Source: Gymnothorax reevesii
Taxonomy: Eukaryota; Chordata; Actinopteri; Anguilliformes; Muraenidae
Direction: 5' to 3'
Assembly (NCBI GenBank): GCA_029721435.1
Contig: CM056574.1
Coordinates: 70,227,501-70,291,500, forward strand
Length of the DNA: 64,000 nt
Every line of letters begins with the position of its first letter. The first letter of the stretch is position 1. The position numbers and the translations under genes are program-made. Under the pieces are notes generated by a model. It was not told where the DNA came from. It ran no database searches and saw only the letters and a list, made by a program, of their open reading frames with translations. Below are positions 45,347 through 55,085 of the stretch, one piece after another.

Positions 45347-45544
45347 AAACAACAACAATTATCGTTGTTGTTTTTTTATTTATTCTATTTTCTGAACAAC
45401 AACTACAACAACAATTATTGTTGCTGTTAAGTGTTCTGACAATGCATAATTTCGTCTATGTACTGTTTATAGGACAAAGGTGGGCCGCAGACATTTTTTA
45501 GACTTTCAAGTGGGCCCTGATTTGGAAAAGTTTGGGAACCCCGG
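44973..45544. mobile_element. hAT (Charlie-type) MITE in the B1 3' LTR
   Basis: This 572-bp insert starts CAGTGATTCCTAAAGTGTGG. In reverse its other end reads CCGGGGTTCCCAAACTTTTC. The flanks TCCCAGAG and GCCCAGAG match at 7 of 8 positions, an 8-bp target duplication. A (TAA)n microsatellite occupies about 45272-45341 and is followed by ACAACA-rich palindromes. No protein is encoded. Confidence 0.82.
45272..45341 (+). repeat. (TAA)n microsatellite
   Basis: About 23 near-perfect TAA units inside the hAT MITE. Confidence 0.95.
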
Positions 45545-46226
45545 GCCCAGAGAATTTAAAAAAGTCTAAAAGGTGGGAAGGGGCAGCAAAAGAGTATAAA
45601 AGGAGAAAAACTGAGAGAGTAAAGTAGTAGGAGAAATTGCAAAGAGAAGGATACATTTGACCAGACCTGTCACTCTTTTCAAGACCTGTGAAGTTTTTTG
45701 TGGATTTTTGCCTGTGTTGGAGCATTGTCCTCACCCAGAACATCACCAAGCAACCCCATCTCAAGAGGGACTGTAAATATTTTTTATTCTTGTCTATTAT
45801 CAATCTTGGTCAGTAGTATAAATTGTAGGTTAGTGTTAGTCTCTGTTGAATTAAATCTGTTTTAGTTATAAAATTTTGTCTATCATCCCTTGCTGTCTTA
45901 TATGTCGTGAGGGGCCATAACAGAAGGAAGATTGAAACCAGAATCCATTAAATCACCCGAAGGAGTGGCACGCATTACTGGGGCTGTGAGCAAAGACAAG
46001 ACCAACGACCAGGCAGGGGGAGACAAAGTTCAAAGCATGGAAAATTCAAAACATGGACTGGAATCAAACTAAGGTTCAAAGTAAAACATGGAAAATCAAA
46101 ACTAAGGCAATGAATGAAATGAAAAGCAACCAAATGCACACTACATATTTCTAAAGCAAGGTCAGGCATGGCAAAGAATCAAAATACACATAAGGCCGTC
46201 AGAATATGGCAAGGCAAGGCAAAACT

Positions 46227-46498
46227 AGAGTTACGAATGTAACTACGGTTCTATGAATCCCGAATGACCGCCAGAGGCGATGCTTAAAGCACTGAATATT
46301 CCCCTTCGCGCATGCGCAGTTCGAGTATGTATACCAACAATGTCACCTGTGACCCACAGATGACCCGAAGAAGATTATATCTTCCGATGTCATCTGAGGA
46401 TCATTTCCTACAGAATATTCTTGCGAGCACACGAGGAGTGACAGAGAGCTCTGGCGGTCATTCGGGATTCATAGAATCGTAGTTACATTGGTAACTCT
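46227..46498. repeat. DIRS terminal inverted repeat unit, 50-bp arms
   Basis: The arms 46227-46276 and 46449-46498 are reverse complements with two mismatches in 50 bp and a 172-bp spacer. Each arm carries GTTACNAATGTAAC next to TTCTATGAATCCCGAATGAC. The unit directly follows the recombinase frame, as expected for a DIRS end. Confidence 0.8.
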
Positions 46499-46507
46499 CG
46501 TTCTATT

Positions 46508-47374
46508 TCATCCCTCCAGGGACACTCCCCTCAGGGCAGCCCATGAAGTAGCAACACTCCTGGTAGAGTGGCACCTCACGCCAGGTGGAAGGGTACGGTT
46601 ACTTGCCCGATAGGCATGGGTGATGACATCAACATTCCAGTGGGACAAACGCTGCTTGGAGACGGCGCAACCCCTGTTAGGGCCACCGTAACAGAGAAAA
46701 AGTTGATCAGACCTACGAATGCATACAGTAGCTGCAGTGCAGACCCTCAGAGCCCGTATTGGACATAACAGTTCAGGCTCGTCCCCTCTCTCCCCTGGAG
46801 AAGGGTCAAACCGAGCCAGCCGAATAGGCTGGTTACGGTGAGCGCGGGCCAAGACTTTAGGGAGAAACGCTGGTTTCGGCCACAGAGTGACCCCTGAACC
46901 ATCCAAGTTCCACCTCAAACACGAGTCACTGACAGACAGGGCATGCAGCTCGCTGACACGCTTTGCAGAGCAAATGGCCAGAAGGAACACAGTCTTACAA
47001 GACACCCACTTCAGCTCCGCTTGTGTCCAGGGCTCAAATGGGGGCTGGCGTAGTGCATCCAGTACCAGGGGAAGATCCCATGCTGGGGCACTCAGAGGAT
47101 GTAATCTCTGAGCCCCCTTCAAGAAGAGGGACACCAAACTATGGCTACCCACAGTGCCATTGTCAATCCTCACATGACCACAAGATATTGCCGCTACATA
47201 CAGTTTCAATGTCAAATGAGACCAACCTTCGTCCAGAAGAAACTGAAGAAAGTCAAGAATAGTTGGCACAGAGCAGCGCACAGGGTCCTCATCCTGCCTC
47301 GCACACCAGTCAGAAAACAGTTTCCATCTATTCTCATATTGCAGACGAGTGGACGGTGCTCTTGCATTCATTAT
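46508..47374 (-). pseudogene. DIRS tyrosine recombinase, C-terminus missing
   Basis: This 287-codon frame begins at the insertion point of B2 (MNARAPSTRLQYENRWKLFS) and shows the core-binding fold of a phage-integrase-type recombinase. Catalytic residues visible are Arg in SAKRVSELHAL and the His-X-X-Arg box in RCHSTRSVATSW. The frame stops just after LRGVSLEG, before the segment that normally carries the nucleophilic Tyr, and runs into the terminal repeat. DIRS elements use this enzyme instead of a DDE integrase to insert circular cDNA. Without the Tyr segment it is not expected to work. Confidence 0.85.
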
Positions 47375-47378
47375 GGTA

Positions 47379-47873
47379 TGTAATGTGAATATAGGCCACT
47401 AGATGGCAGTATTTACCTTTTTTTGTTAAGCTCAGACTGGAGTCATGTTTAGACATGTCCTGGACATGTCTGGGGCAAGTCTCAGAAAATTAAAAAAAAG
47501 AGGTCTAAATGTGGGTGGGGTCTGCAAAAGAGTATATAAGGAAAAAAATTGAGACAGTAAAGTAGTAGGAGAAATTGCAAGAAGATGACCAGACCTGCCA
47601 TTCTGTTCAAGACCTGTGACGTTTCTTGTGTGGATTTCTGTGCCTGTGTTTGAGCATTTTCTTCATCCAGGACATCACCAAGCCACCCCACCAAAAAGGG
47701 ACTGTAATTATTTCTGTTTTTTCTTATTTATCAATCTTGGTCTTTAGTTGTAGGTTGTTATTAGTCTTTGTCTTTGTTAAAAATTAAATGTGTTTTAGTT
47801 GTTAAAACTGTGTTTGTCATCCCTTGCTGTTGCTGTGGTGTTATAAATGTAATAACAAATTGGGGCCATAACA
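47379..47873 (+). repeat. 5' LTR of gypsy B2
   Basis: The LTR starts TGTAATGTGAATATAGG and ends GGGGCCATAACA. A TATA box (AGTATATAAGG) lies near 47531 and a CTCF consensus match at 47396-47409. Confidence 0.96.
47396..47409 (+). promoter_or_regulatory. CTCF consensus motif in family B LTRs
   Basis: CCACTAGATGGCAG matches the CTCF core CCASYAGRKGGCRS at every position. It recurs unchanged 17-18 bp from the start of all four family B LTRs: 39338, 44877, 47396 and 52929. Binding is inferred from the motif. Confidence 0.6.
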
Positions 47874-47876
47874 AAT

Positions 47877-47897
47877 TGGGGGCTCAAGGTCCGGGAT
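47877..47897 (+). other. Primer binding site of gypsy B2, tRNA-Pro type with 3-base insertion
   Basis: TGGGGGCTC and GTCCGGGAT match the complement of tRNA-Pro, but AAG is inserted between them. The insertion probably weakens primer pairing. Confidence 0.7.
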
Positions 47898-47989
47898 AGA
47901 CCATTGTGTGAGTAATTTATTAAAAATCTAACATTCCAAATTGTGAAATTGTTTTTGTGAATTTTCCTAGATATATATTGACAACAGCA

Positions 47990-49150
47990 ATGGATGATTT
48001 CTTGGCATCACCAACCGTAGGGGTTTTGAAGTCTTTTAAAAAGACAGAACTGCTAGAAATTTGCAGACAGTTGGAGCTGACAGAGGTAAAACCAGCCATG
48101 CGAAAAGCAAGACTGGCTAGAGAGATAGTTGAATATTACATTGATGAAAATGTGTTTGCACCAGGAGATCTGGAACAGTTTCCAGTGGAAAATCCAAATA
48201 TAGAAATGGAACTTAAATTAAAAATGCTAGAGATTGAAAGGGAGGAAAGAGAAAAAGAAAGGGAGGAAAAAGAAAAACAAAGAGAATTTTAGAGGGAAGA
48301 AAAAGAAAAACAAAGGCAGTTTGAGTTAGAAAAATTAGCAAGAGAAGAAAAACAAAGAGAATTTGAGAGAGAGAAAGAGGAAAGAGCAGAAAGAGAGAGA
48401 CAGAGACAGAGAGATTTTGAATTAGAGAAATTGGATAGAGAAGAAAGACTCCAAATGGAGAAACTAAAAATTAAAATTGAAACTAAAAATAAATTTTGTG
48501 CCAGTCAGGAGGTAAAACTGGTGCCTCCATTTTCGGAAAAGGATGTAGACAACTATTTCCAGTGTTTTGAAAAGGTAGCAAAGAGTTGCCAGTGGCCAGG
48601 GGAACACTGGCCTCTGATGTTGCAAACTGTCCTCAAGGGTAAAGCTCAACAAGCCTATTCGGCTTTGTCTGCAGATGATTCCTCTGATTATGAAGTTGTC
48701 AAAAAGGTTATTTTTAGAGCTTATGAGTTGGTTCCAGAGGCTTACCGACAGAAATTCAGAGGTCTGAAGAAATCTGAAAATCAGACTTATGTGGAATTTG
48801 CTAATGAGAAGAAGGTTTGCTTTGAACGCTGGTGTACTTCTATGGAGGTCAAAGATGATTTCAACTCACTGAAAGAGATGGTGTTGGTTGAAGAATTCAA
48901 GAACTGTGTTAAGGATGATGTTAAGACCTACCTTAATGAGAAGCAAGCACTGAATTTGCAATCAGCTGCAAATTTTGCAGATGAATATGTTCTCACACAT
49001 AAGTCCAAATTTCAGTCTAGCAGTAACAATAGATGGTCCCAATTTCAGAAAAAGGGTTACGGTGATACCCAAGATTCCTCACCCAAAGACAAAGACAAAT
49101 GTGGTGATGGTGCTCAGAAATCCAGTAACAGGTCAAAGTGTGAAAGCTGA
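47990..49150 (+). pseudogene. gag: gag of gypsy B2, SCAN-like
   Basis: The start is the ATG at 47990 (MDDFLASPTVGVLKSFKKTE), chosen because B1 and A1 begin at the same place. A SAP-like segment (KTELLEICRQLELTEVKPAM) precedes a charged coiled coil broken by TAG at 48290-48292. The SCAN-like core is complete: PPFSEKDVDNYFQCFEKVA, FRAYELVPEAYRQKFRG, NQTYVEFANEKKVCFERW, EMVLVEEFKNCVKDDVKTYL and SAANFADEYVLTHKS. Compared with B1, a 5-base deletion near 49135 shifts the frame and ends it at 49150, just before the zinc knuckle, which continues in the next frame. Gag packages the RNA and forms the particle. Confidence 0.9.
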
Positions 49151-50117
49151 CAGTGACAAAAGTGGTCTAGTTTGCAGTTATTGCAAGAAATCTGGTCATG
49201 TTACAACTAACTGTTGGTTCCTTAAAGCTAAGAAAGAAAAAGAAAAGGATACCAAACCAAATGCCTTTGTGAAAACAAGGTTAGAAACCCCTGTAGTAGA
49301 TAACCGATCTGCTAAATTGCCTGCTTCTTGTGGGGCTAAAAAGCCTGATACAGCTGACTTCGTGAGGGAGGAATTTCTTCCATTTGTGTCAGAGGGATTT
49401 GTGGCTCTGAATGAGCATACTACTCCTGTCCCCATATATATCCTAAGGGATACCGGAGCTTCTCAGTCACTTTTGTTGATGGACTCTTTGGAGTTACGTG
49501 ATGAGACCGCTTCAGGGGATTTCATACTTGTACAAGGTATTGAAGGGAGGACTGTATCTGTACCCCTGCGCTCTATATTCCTGAAGTCAGATTTAGTCAC
49601 AGGACAGGTAAAGGTGGGACTTATGTCAAGTCTACCTATAAAGGGTGTTTCTCTGTTGCTAGGCAATGACCTGGCTGGGGGCAAAGTAGTTCCCCCTGTA
49701 CATCTTACTTCACAGCCGAGCACTGAAGATGGGGATGAGGACCCATCTCTGTATCCTTCTTGCGCAGTGACTCGTGCTATGGCCAAGAAGGCTAAAGAAG
49801 AAGATGTTGTGGTGCCATCCAGCACATTGAATAGTCAGGACTCAGGTGGTTCGCCTCATGAATCTGATTGGCCTACTATGGTTTCTCCGTTTGAGGACTT
49901 ATCAGATACTTTTATCAGTTCATTGTTCAGCCAGCCGGATGGGTCTGGTGATTCTGATGTGTCTGAAGACTTGTCTCTGTCCAGAAAGCGGTTGATTGAG
50001 GAGCAAACTTATGATCCTGAAATTTGTGTACTAAAGAGGAGAGCCCTTCCTGATAAAGAAATAGACGCAGTTCCAGTTGGGTATTATCTCAAGGATGGTG
50101 TGTTGATGCGGAAGTAG
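49140..50117 (+). pseudogene. pro: zinc knuckle and protease of gypsy B2
   Basis: After the frame break, the frame shows CSYCKKSGHVTTNC (CX2CX4HX4C) and the aspartic protease site LRDTGASQSLLL at about 49445, then LPIKGVSLLLGNDLAGG. The linker toward integrase contains PSLYPSCAVTRAMA. The frame ends with a TAG at 50115-50117 where B1 has a Trp codon (MWRW versus MRK-stop), and integrase continues in the same frame. Confidence 0.9.
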
Positions 50118-50153
50118 CGCCCTCCTGATATCCCTGCCAATGCAGATTGGGCA

Positions 50154-52778
50154 GTGGTCAGGCAAATTGTTGTTCCGAAGGTCTATAGGAATGAGATCTT
50201 AACAATGGCTCATAGTTTACCTTTAGGAGGTCATCTTGGTGTTAACAAGACTGTTGATAAGATCATGAAACACTTCTTTTGGCCTGGGCTTCGGAAAGAC
50301 GTTTCCAACTTTTGCAAAACCTGTCACACTTGTCAGGTAGTTGGAAAACACCAGTTAGACCCACCTGTAGCTCCATTGCAGCCTATCCCAGCATTTGGGG
50401 AGCCATTCTCTAGGGTCATTGTTGATTGCGTTGGTCCATTACCCAAGACTAGATCTGGAAATCAGTACTTGTTGACAATCATATGTGCATCTACCAGATT
50501 CCCTGAAGCCATACCTCTACGTAACATCAAGGCAACTGCAATCTCGAAGGCTTTGATAAAGTTCTTCACGTTGTTTGGCCTTCCCAGGGAAATTCAGTCA
50601 GACCAGGGTAGCAATTTCACTTCAGGATTGTTTCAGCAGGTTGTGTATGAACTAGGTGCAAAGCAGATTCTTTCTAGTGCCTATCATCCAGAAAGTCAGG
50701 GTGCCTTAGAGCGGTTTCATTCCACTCTCAAGACAATGATGAGGACTTATTGTTATGACCATGAGAAAGACTGGGATGAAGGGGTTCATTTGCTGTTGTT
50801 TGCAGCTAGAGAAGCAGTGCAGGAGTCTACTGGATTCAGTCCATTTGAGCTAGTGTTTGGTCATGAAGTGAGAGGACCTTTGCTATTGTTGAGTGAACAA
50901 TGGCAAGAGGAAGAGCCGCACATCAGTCTGTTAGACTATGTTAGCAAGTTCAAGGAAAGATTGCGTGCAGCTTGTGACCTTGCCAAAGAGAACTTGAAAT
51001 CAAGTCAGGGAAAAATGAAAACTTGGTATGATCATAAGGCTAGAAGCCGTGAGTTTAAACCAGGAGACAAGGTCCTTGTGTTGTTTCCCTTGCAGTCCAA
51101 TCCATTGCAGGCTAGATTTCATGGTCCTTATGAAATTCTGACAAAACTCAATGATCTCAATTACATTGTGAAGACTCCAGATAGGAGAAAACCAAAACAA
51201 TTGTGTCATATTAACATGCTAAAGCCTTATCATGACAGAAATGCTAGGGTTGCAGCTGTCACTTCAGATTCTCCAATGGTCGAAACGTGTGAAGATGAGG
51301 GGGAGTTTCAAGATGATGAACCAAGAATTAAAGCTGAAGTTCTTTCATGTAAATTGTCAAACACTGAAGTGTTGCAAAATCTTGATTTAAAACTCCAGCA
51401 CTTAGAACCCTCACAGAGAGATCAGTTTGAAAGGTTGATCAAGAATTATGAGGATTTGTTTCCTGATGTTCCAAAGAGAGTTACTATAGCCTCTCATGAT
51501 GTAGATGTTGGTGATGCCAAACCAATAAAACAGCATCCATACCGGATGAATCCTGAAAAGAGAAAGATTGCTGAGAAAGAGGTTGAGTACATGTTAAAAC
51601 ATGATATTATCAGACCCTCCAACTCCGATTGGAGTTCACCCTGTGTGCTAGTTCCAAAACCTGATGGAAGTACTAGATTCTGTACAGATTATCGCAAAGT
51701 CAATGCTGTAACTAGAACTGATGTGTTTCCAATACCTAGGATTGATGATTGTATTGATAGTGTAGGGCAAGCAAAGTTTCTGACCAAGATTGATTTATTG
51801 AAGAGTTATTGGTGTGTGCCTTTAACTGAGAGGGCCAAGAGCATCTCTGCTTTTGCCACACCATCTGGATTGTACCAGTATGAAGTCCTACCCTTTGGCA
51901 TGAAAAATGCCCCAGCCACGTTCCAAAGGATGATACAGTCTACAATTGCCGGATTGCCACACATGGGTGCGTACATCGATGACCTGATCACATGGAGTGA
52001 CTCCTGGGAAGAACATCTAAAAGATGTAGAGACGTTATTCCAGCGCCTGACCCAGGCTAACCTGACTGTTAACCTGAGCAAGAGTGACTTTGGTTGTGCT
52101 ACTGTCACCTATCTTGGCTACGTCATAGGCCAGGGTAAGGTGGCACCCATAAATGCTAAAGTCCAAGCCATCATGGACTTTCCAGTTCCTGACAACAAAA
52201 AAGCTTTGCGCCGCTTCCTTGGAATGATCGGGTACTACCGCAAGTTCTGCAAGAACTTTGCTGAGATTGCTCTCAGTCTAACTAACCAACTGAAGAAAGG
52301 CGTAAAGTTCACCTGGGATGATGCATGCCAGAGAGCCTTCGATCACCTGAAGTCTCTGCTGTGTCACTTCCCCGTGCTCAAATCTCCTGACTTCAACAAA
52401 CCGTTCTCCATCGCGGTCGATGCTAGCGACCAAGCTTGTGGATCTGTGCTCCTACAGAGAAGTGACTCTGATGACATTGAGCATCCCGTGGCATACTTCT
52501 CCAGGAAGTTCAATCGCCACCAAAGGAACTATTCCACAATAGAGAAGGAACTGTTGGCTCTGGTCCTTTCTTTACAACACTTTGAGGTTTATGTTTGCAC
52601 AGGACAAAAGCCAATGATTGTGTACACTGACCACAATCCGTTAATGTTTTTGAGTAAGATGAAAAACAAGAATCGGAGATTGTTGAATTGGAGTTTGATT
52701 TTACAGGAGTTTGACTTGGAAATTAAGCATGTGAAGGGTACAGACAATGTAATTGCTGATTGCTTATCCCGTGTTTGA
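50154..52778 (+). CDS. pol: integrase, reverse transcriptase and RNase H of gypsy B2, intact 874-codon frame
   Basis: This is the longest intact frame in the window. Integrase comes first: HHCC finger (HSLPLGGH ... CKTCHTC), Asp in VIVDCVGPL, Asp in SDQGSNF and Glu in SQGALERFH, then FSPFELVFGHEVRGP. Reverse transcriptase follows at residues about 475-640 with SPCVLVPKPDGSTRFCTDYR, KIDLLKSYWCVPL, LPFGMKNAPATFQ and the catalytic GAYIDDLITW. RNase H shows IAVDASDQACGSVLL, STIEKELLALVLSLQ and YTDHNPLMFL, ending DNVIADCLSRV. The true protein would begin upstream, in frame, beyond the TAG at 50115. Integrase before RT identifies the Gmr1 lineage. All catalytic residues are present, so this part could still be functional if translated. 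Confidence 0.95.
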   Translation: MVRQIVVPKVYRNEILTMAHSLPLGGHLGVNKTVDKIMKHFFWPGLRKDVSNFCKTCHTCQVVGKHQLDPPVAPLQPIPAFGEPFSRVIVDCVGPLPKTRSGNQYLLTIICASTRFPEAIPLRNIKATAISKALIKFFTLFGLPREIQSDQGSNFTSGLFQQVVYELGAKQILSSAYHPESQGALERFHSTLKTMMRTYCYDHEKDWDEGVHLLLFAAREAVQESTGFSPFELVFGHEVRGPLLLLSEQWQEEEPHISLLDYVSKFKERLRAACDLAKENLKSSQGKMKTWYDHKARSREFKPGDKVLVLFPLQSNPLQARFHGPYEILTKLNDLNYIVKTPDRRKPKQLCHINMLKPYHDRNARVAAVTSDSPMVETCEDEGEFQDDEPRIKAEVLSCKLSNTEVLQNLDLKLQHLEPSQRDQFERLIKNYEDLFPDVPKRVTIASHDVDVGDAKPIKQHPYRMNPEKRKIAEKEVEYMLKHDIIRPSNSDWSSPCVLVPKPDGSTRFCTDYRKVNAVTRTDVFPIPRIDDCIDSVGQAKFLTKIDLLKSYWCVPLTERAKSISAFATPSGLYQYEVLPFGMKNAPATFQRMIQSTIAGLPHMGAYIDDLITWSDSWEEHLKDVETLFQRLTQANLTVNLSKSDFGCATVTYLGYVIGQGKVAPINAKVQAIMDFPVPDNKKALRRFLGMIGYYRKFCKNFAEIALSLTNQLKKGVKFTWDDACQRAFDHLKSLLCHFPVLKSPDFNKPFSIAVDASDQACGSVLLQRSDSDDIEHPVAYFSRKFNRHQRNYSTIEKELLALVLSLQHFEVYVCTGQKPMIVYTDHNPLMFLSKMKNKNRRLLNWSLILQEFDLEIKHVKGTDNVIADCLSRV

Positions 52779-52911
52779 ATGTGTATATATATATCATGTG
52801 TTTGAATATTGTATGATATGTATATATAGACAAGTGTTCACTTAACCATTTTGTATTGAAAAGAAAAATTTTGCCTTTATGAGTCAAAATTTTTCCCTTT
52901 TGGAATGGAGG

Positions 52912-53406
52912 TGTAATGTGAATATAGACCACTAGATGGCAGTATTTACCTTTTTTTGTTAAGCTCAGACTGGAGTCATGTTTAGACATGTCCTGGACAT
53001 GTCTGGGGCAAGTCTCAGAAAATAAAAAAAAGGAGGTCTAAATGTGGGTGGGGTCTGCAAAAGAGTATATAAGGAAAAGAATTGAGACAGTAAAGTAGTA
53101 GGAGAAATTGCAAGAAGATGACCAGACCTGCCATTGTGTTCAAGACCTGTGACGTTTCTTTTGTGGATTTCTTTGCCTGTGTTTGAGCATTTTCTTCATC
53201 CAGGACATCACCAAGCCACCCCACCAAAAAGGGACTGTAATTATTTCTGTTTTTTCTTATTTATCAATCTTGGTCTTTAGTTGTAGGTTGTTATTAGTCT
53301 TTGTCTTTGTTAAAAATTAAATGTGTTTTAGTTGTTAAAACTGTGTTTGTCATCCCTTGCTGTTGCTGTTGTGTTATAAATGTAATAACAAATTGGGGCC
53401 ACAACA
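52912..53406 (+). repeat. 3' LTR of gypsy B2
   Basis: The same 495 bp as the 5' LTR, preceded by a purine tract (GGAATGGAGG). CTCF consensus match at 52929-52942. Ends GGGGCCACAACA. Confidence 0.96.
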
Positions 53407-53410
53407 GGTA

Positions 53411-55085
53411 TGTCTGACAGGGTCCGCACAGGAGCTCAACAGCAACTCGGGCCCTTCAGCAGCCAGACACACAGTTGGAGGCGTCGTGGATTGGGGTGCC
53501 AGATTCGCCCTGCCAGCTGGGACAGGAGATCCCTCCTGTCGGGAAGGCGCCACGGTGCACCGCGACAGAGTCCGTGCAGCAGTGGGAACCAGCTCCTCCC
53601 TGGCCAGGAGGGAGCCATAAGTAGGACACTGTGACTCCCCTGAAGGACCCTCTGAAGTACCAGCCGGATCAGAGGAAGCGGAGGAAAGGCATATAGGAGG
53701 CCATCCGGCCAAGGATGGGCTAATGCGTTCTGGCCCACGGGACTGGTTGTCTCGGCTAAGGAGAACCACTGCGGACAGTGGGTAGAGACTTCTGAAGCGA
53801 AGAGGTCCACGTCCGCTCAGCCGAAGAGGCTCCAAATAGTGCTCACCATTTCCGATGGAGGCGCCACTCTCCTGACGGAGGTTTTTGACGGGAGAGGGAG
53901 TCTGCTAGGCTGTTCCGCTCTCCCGGTAGATACATTACCTGAAGGCTGATCAGACGGGGGGCCGCCCACGTGAGGAGCTTTTCTGTCACTCGCAGCAGCC
54001 GCGCAGACTTGGTCCCGCGCTGATGATTTATATGACATACAGTTGATGTGTTGTCTGACCTTATGAGGACATGCTTGCCCCTCAGGTGTGGCAGGAAGTG
54101 CCTGAGAGTCAGGTGAACTGCTTGCAGTTCCAGCACATTGATGTGTGCCCCCAGGTCTTCCACAGACCACCGCCCATGGGCCATCCTTCTCTGCCATACT
54201 GCACCCCATCCAGAGGGGCAGGCATCTGTGGTTACCGTCTCCCTGCGAGACGGAACAGAGCCCATGGGGACGCCCCTGACTATGTAGGCCCTGTCCCTCC
54301 ATGGGGCCAAGGTGAGGAGACACTGTTGTGACACCCTGAGCTTCCTGTGCCTGTGTCGCTTGGCATCCAAGTGGAAGCTGTTCAGCCACCTCGGCAGGGG
54401 GCGCAGTGACAGCAAGCCCAGTGGAACCACAGCTGAAATGGACGTTAGTTTGCCCACGAGGTGAAGAAATGTAAGGTCAACCAACGGCCCTCTTGGAACA
54501 AGGCAAGAAGGTGAAGGATGTCGTCCACACGGTGGGGGGACGGTCTGGCTATCATGGCTACACTGTCCAATGCAATCCTAATGAAAGTTGTGGCCTGAGA
54601 TGGCACCAGCAACTCTTTTCCATATTGACCTTGAGTCCTAGGCAGGCCACGTGGGACAGGAGCTGTATCTCTGGACACCTGGGCATGGGATGGTGCACAT
54701 ATCAGCCAGTTGTCCAGATACGGAAGAATTTTCAAGCCTTGAGACTGTAGAGGCGCAAGGGCTGAGGCCACACACCTCGTGAACACCCTTCGAGAGAGGG
54801 AGAGCCCAAAGGGTAGCACCCTGAACTGCCAGTGGCGGCCTCGATAGGCAAACCGGAGAAACCGCCAATGTTTTTGAATGATGGGGACGCGGAAGTAAGC
54901 GTCCTTGAGGTCGATGGATTTAAACCATTCTCCCTGTGCCACAGTTCGCAGGACATCTGCTGTGGTGAACATATGGAAAGGAATGACCTTCATAAATTTG
55001 TTCAGCCCTCTGAGGTCTAAGATTGGGCGAAATCCGACAGTCTTTTTCGTTACTAGGAAGTATGTTGAATAGTACCCTCTGGGTA
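53411..55085 (-). pseudogene. DIRS reverse transcriptase, RNase H and adjoining domain
   Basis: From 55085 the frame reads GYYSTYFLVTKKTVGFRPIL, then SIDLKDAYFRVPI and LPFGLSLSRRVFTRCV, reaching ILPYLDNWLIC. The catalytic YLDD box has become YLDN, removing one metal-binding Asp. A frameshift near 54460 leads into RNase H (TDACPSGWGAVWQ, INVLELQAVHLTL, RSDNTSTVCHIN, ERNSLADSLSR). Another shift leads to the DIRS C-terminal domain (DLFASEVSTHCPQWFSLAE, ALAHPWPDGLLYAFPPLPL), which ends at the B2 insertion point. Codon composition is GC-rich compared with the gypsy element inside it. Confidence 0.9.

Larger units (their letters stand above)
39321..45922 (+). mobile_element. Ty3/gypsy element B1 (Gmr1-like), full length but decayed
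   Basis: This is a complete element with two LTRs, primer binding site, gag, protease, integrase, reverse transcriptase and RNase H. GAAG is duplicated at 39317-39320 and 45923-45926. It is 6602 bp long, including a 572-bp hAT-like insertion in the 3' LTR. It is the same family as B2 (47379-53406), but many stops and small deletions show it is older or has evolved without constraint for longer. Confidence 0.95.
44860..45922 (+). repeat. 3' LTR of gypsy B1, split by a hAT-like insertion
   Basis: It begins TGTAATGTG after a purine-rich tract (GGAATGGAAG) and ends GGGGCCATAACA. The LTR is interrupted at 44972 and resumes at 45545. A CTCF consensus match lies at 44877-44890. Confidence 0.92.
47379..53406 (+). 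mobile_element. Ty3/gypsy element B2 (Gmr1-like), full length, young
   Basis: This 6028-bp element has two 495-bp LTRs differing at nine positions by my count (about 98.2% identical) and a GGTA target duplication (47375-47378 and 53407-53410). It interrupts the DIRS element. Order: LTR, primer site, gag, protease, integrase, reverse transcriptase, RNase H, polypurine tract, LTR. All domains share one frame except for a short deletion near 49135. Lesions are TAG at 48290, that deletion, and TAG at 50115. Confidence 0.97.

Noticed and set aside
1..53406. Endogenous retrovirus with envelope gene
   Set aside because: None of the LTR elements has an env frame after RNase H; only about 130-210 bp separate pol from the 3' LTR.
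53357..54750. Plus-strand frames opposite the DIRS reverse transcriptase
   Set aside because: They are antisense shadows of a GC-rich coding region on the minus strand.
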